Origin: an uncultured Clostridia bacterium
GTDB lineage: Bacteria; Bacillota_A; Clostridia; Oscillospirales; Oscillospiraceae
Assembly: GCA_947166955.1 (NCBI GenBank)
Contig: CAMVGI010000070.1
Coordinates: 1 to 7,001 of the forward strand
Length of the DNA: 7,001 nt
Direction: 5' to 3'
In this document: in pieces, positions 6,198 through 7,001 of the stretch
Layout of the letters: each line of letters begins with the position of its first letter
How positions within the stretch are numbered: position 1 is the stretch's first letter
Made by a program: the position numbers and the translations under genes
The notes under the pieces: model-generated
What the model was told of the DNA's origin: nothing
The model's input: the letters and a program-made list of their open reading frames with translations, nothing else
The model's database searches: none

Positions 6198-6226
6198 TTG
6201 AAAAAAGGCGAAATTGCGCGTATAAT
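6198..6226 (+). promoter_or_regulatory. Near-consensus sigma-A promoter of the rightward gene
   Basis: TTGAAA (6198-6203) is separated by 17 nt from a perfect TATAAT (6221-6226). Transcription is predicted to start near 6233, leaving a leader of only about 24 nt before the ATG at 6257. The short leader leaves no room for a riboswitch. This is the best promoter match in the window and implies steady expression independent of the divergent liv operon. Confidence 0.85.
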
Positions 6227-6256
6227 GACAGTATCGTGAAACGGGTGGTGAAAAAC

Positions 6257-7001
6257 ATGAACGAAAGCAATAACGCGCCGGCTTCCGCCGCCAAAAAGTC
6301 CGGCATTTCCGTAAAGGCCGTCGCAATTCCCGCCGTGATCGTCATTTTGATCCTGCACCTCGCGATCATCGGCAACACGGCCCGCATCAATCGCACGGGA
6401 GACGGCATCGCCGACATCATGGAAAGCGATTTCGCCTTCACGCAGATCGTCAAGACACTGCAAAGCTCCGCCGACCTGCTCTCCGACAAGTCGCGCCTGT
6501 TCGTGAACACCGGAGACTCCGGATACCTGAACGGCTACTTTGCGGAAATGCGCGGGCTGGAAGCACGTGACGCCTCCATTCGGGAAACGCTCGCCCAATA
6601 CCGGTTCGACGAGGCGGAGGAGTATCTCCGTCTGGCAATCCAATCCGCGCAGATCCGCGCGCAGCTGGAGTACCGCGCCATGCGCCTTTACGCGGATGCG
6701 GCAGCGCTCGATCTGAACCGCTATCCCGAGCTCGGCGAGGCGCCCCTCACCGATGCGGAGCGCGCGCTTTCCACGGAGCGGAAGCGTCAGGCCGCCTCCG
6801 ATCTGCTGGTCGGCGCAGAGTATCTGCAGGCAAAGGCGCAGTCCACCGAATACGTCGACCGCGCCGTACAGTCCGTGTCCGACGCCGTGGAGCAGAGCGT
6901 CGCGCAGCAGTATCGGCTGCTGCGGCAGTATCAGCGTTTGCAGTGGGTGATGGTGGCCGCCGTCATCGCGATCCTCGCCGTCCTCTGCATCGCCGCGGGC
7001 T
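6257..7001 (+). CDS. Membrane sensor-like protein, N-terminal part; 3' end beyond window
   Basis: The frame opens at ATG 6257, preceded by GGTGGTG (6244-6250) and the strong promoter at 6198-6226, and stays open to the window edge (248 residues visible). Residues 1-18 are a polar cytoplasmic tail with two Lys. Residues about 21-39 form a transmembrane helix (AVAIPAVIVILILHLAIIG). Residues about 40-228 form a mostly helical extracytoplasmic domain with SSADLLSDKSRLFVNTGD (70-87) and GYLNGYFAEM (89-98). A second membrane helix starts about 230 and reaches the edge. This layout, a four-helix-bundle-like sensor between two membrane helices, is that of histidine kinases, diguanylate cyclases or chemoreceptors, and the LFVNTGD segment resembles sensor domains I associate with clostridial signalling proteins. 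The output domain is outside the window, so the class cannot be decided. It is transcribed divergently from livK. Confidence 0.8.
   Translation, partial: MNESNNAPASAAKKSGISVKAVAIPAVIVILILHLAIIGNTARINRTGDGIADIMESDFAFTQIVKTLQSSADLLSDKSRLFVNTGDSGYLNGYFAEMRGLEARDASIRETLAQYRFDEAEEYLRLAIQSAQIRAQLEYRAMRLYADAAALDLNRYPELGEAPLTDAERALSTERKRQAASDLLVGAEYLQAKAQSTEYVDRAVQSVSDAVEQSVAQQYRLLRQYQRLQWVMVAAVIAILAVLCIAAG

Noticed and set aside
5927..6643. Long minus-strand frame of 238 codons across the intergenic region and the right-hand gene
   Set aside because: It runs antisense through the strong promoter at 6198-6226 and the start of the sensor-like gene and has no recognisable domain. Only its last 13 codons, which have their own ribosome site, are kept as a weak candidate.

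Overview
This window carries a complete high-affinity branched-chain amino acid type ABC uptake operon on the minus strand, in the order livK-livH-livM-livG-livF (5846 down to 908). Two incomplete signalling genes flank it. On the left is a minus-strand PAS plus degenerate-GGDEF protein cut by the window edge. On the right is a divergent plus-strand membrane protein whose N-terminus looks like a two-TM sensor, also cut by the edge. The DNA is GC-rich and the long antisense reading frames are what strong third-position G/C produces. The substrate-binding protein is a lipoprotein (LAAC lipobox), there is no sign of an outer membrane system, and the Shine-Dalgarno sequences are strong (GGAGG type). 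The degenerate PAS-GGDEF type is one I associate with Clostridia. I infer a high-GC Firmicute of the Clostridia, perhaps Oscillospiraceae-like. That is a judgement from style, not a database match.

Layout: 1-768 PAS-GGDEF gene (minus, 3' end missing); 769-907 its putative promoter and an A/T-flanked bidirectional hairpin terminator that ends the liv operon; 908-1621 livF; 1614-2468 livG; 2461-3642 livM; 3659-4585 livH; 4586-4679 an intercistronic gap with a very strong hairpin; 4680-5846 livK; 5847-6256 a divergent intergenic region holding an AT-rich livK promoter inside a perfect inverted repeat, a possible 13-codon peptide, and a near-consensus sigma-A promoter for the rightward gene; 6257-7001 the sensor-like gene (3' end missing).

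How the parts work together: LivK, anchored to the outer face of the membrane, captures the amino acid and delivers it to the LivH/LivM permease pair, and the LivG/LivF ATPases power import. The four transporter-core genes are tightly packed (16-nt gap, then two 8-nt overlaps), which suggests translational coupling and matched subunit amounts. The hairpin between livK and livH would let the binding protein be made in excess over the membrane complex. Regulation is probably at the livK promoter, where a 10-bp inverted repeat brackets the -10 element. The flanking signalling genes have their own promoters, and any functional link to amino acid uptake is only suggested by position.

I found no CRISPR array, insertion sequence, tRNA or rRNA, and no convincing undescribed system. 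The most worthwhile leads are the operator-like repeat, the intercistronic hairpin, the degenerate GGDEF protein and the small peptide candidate.
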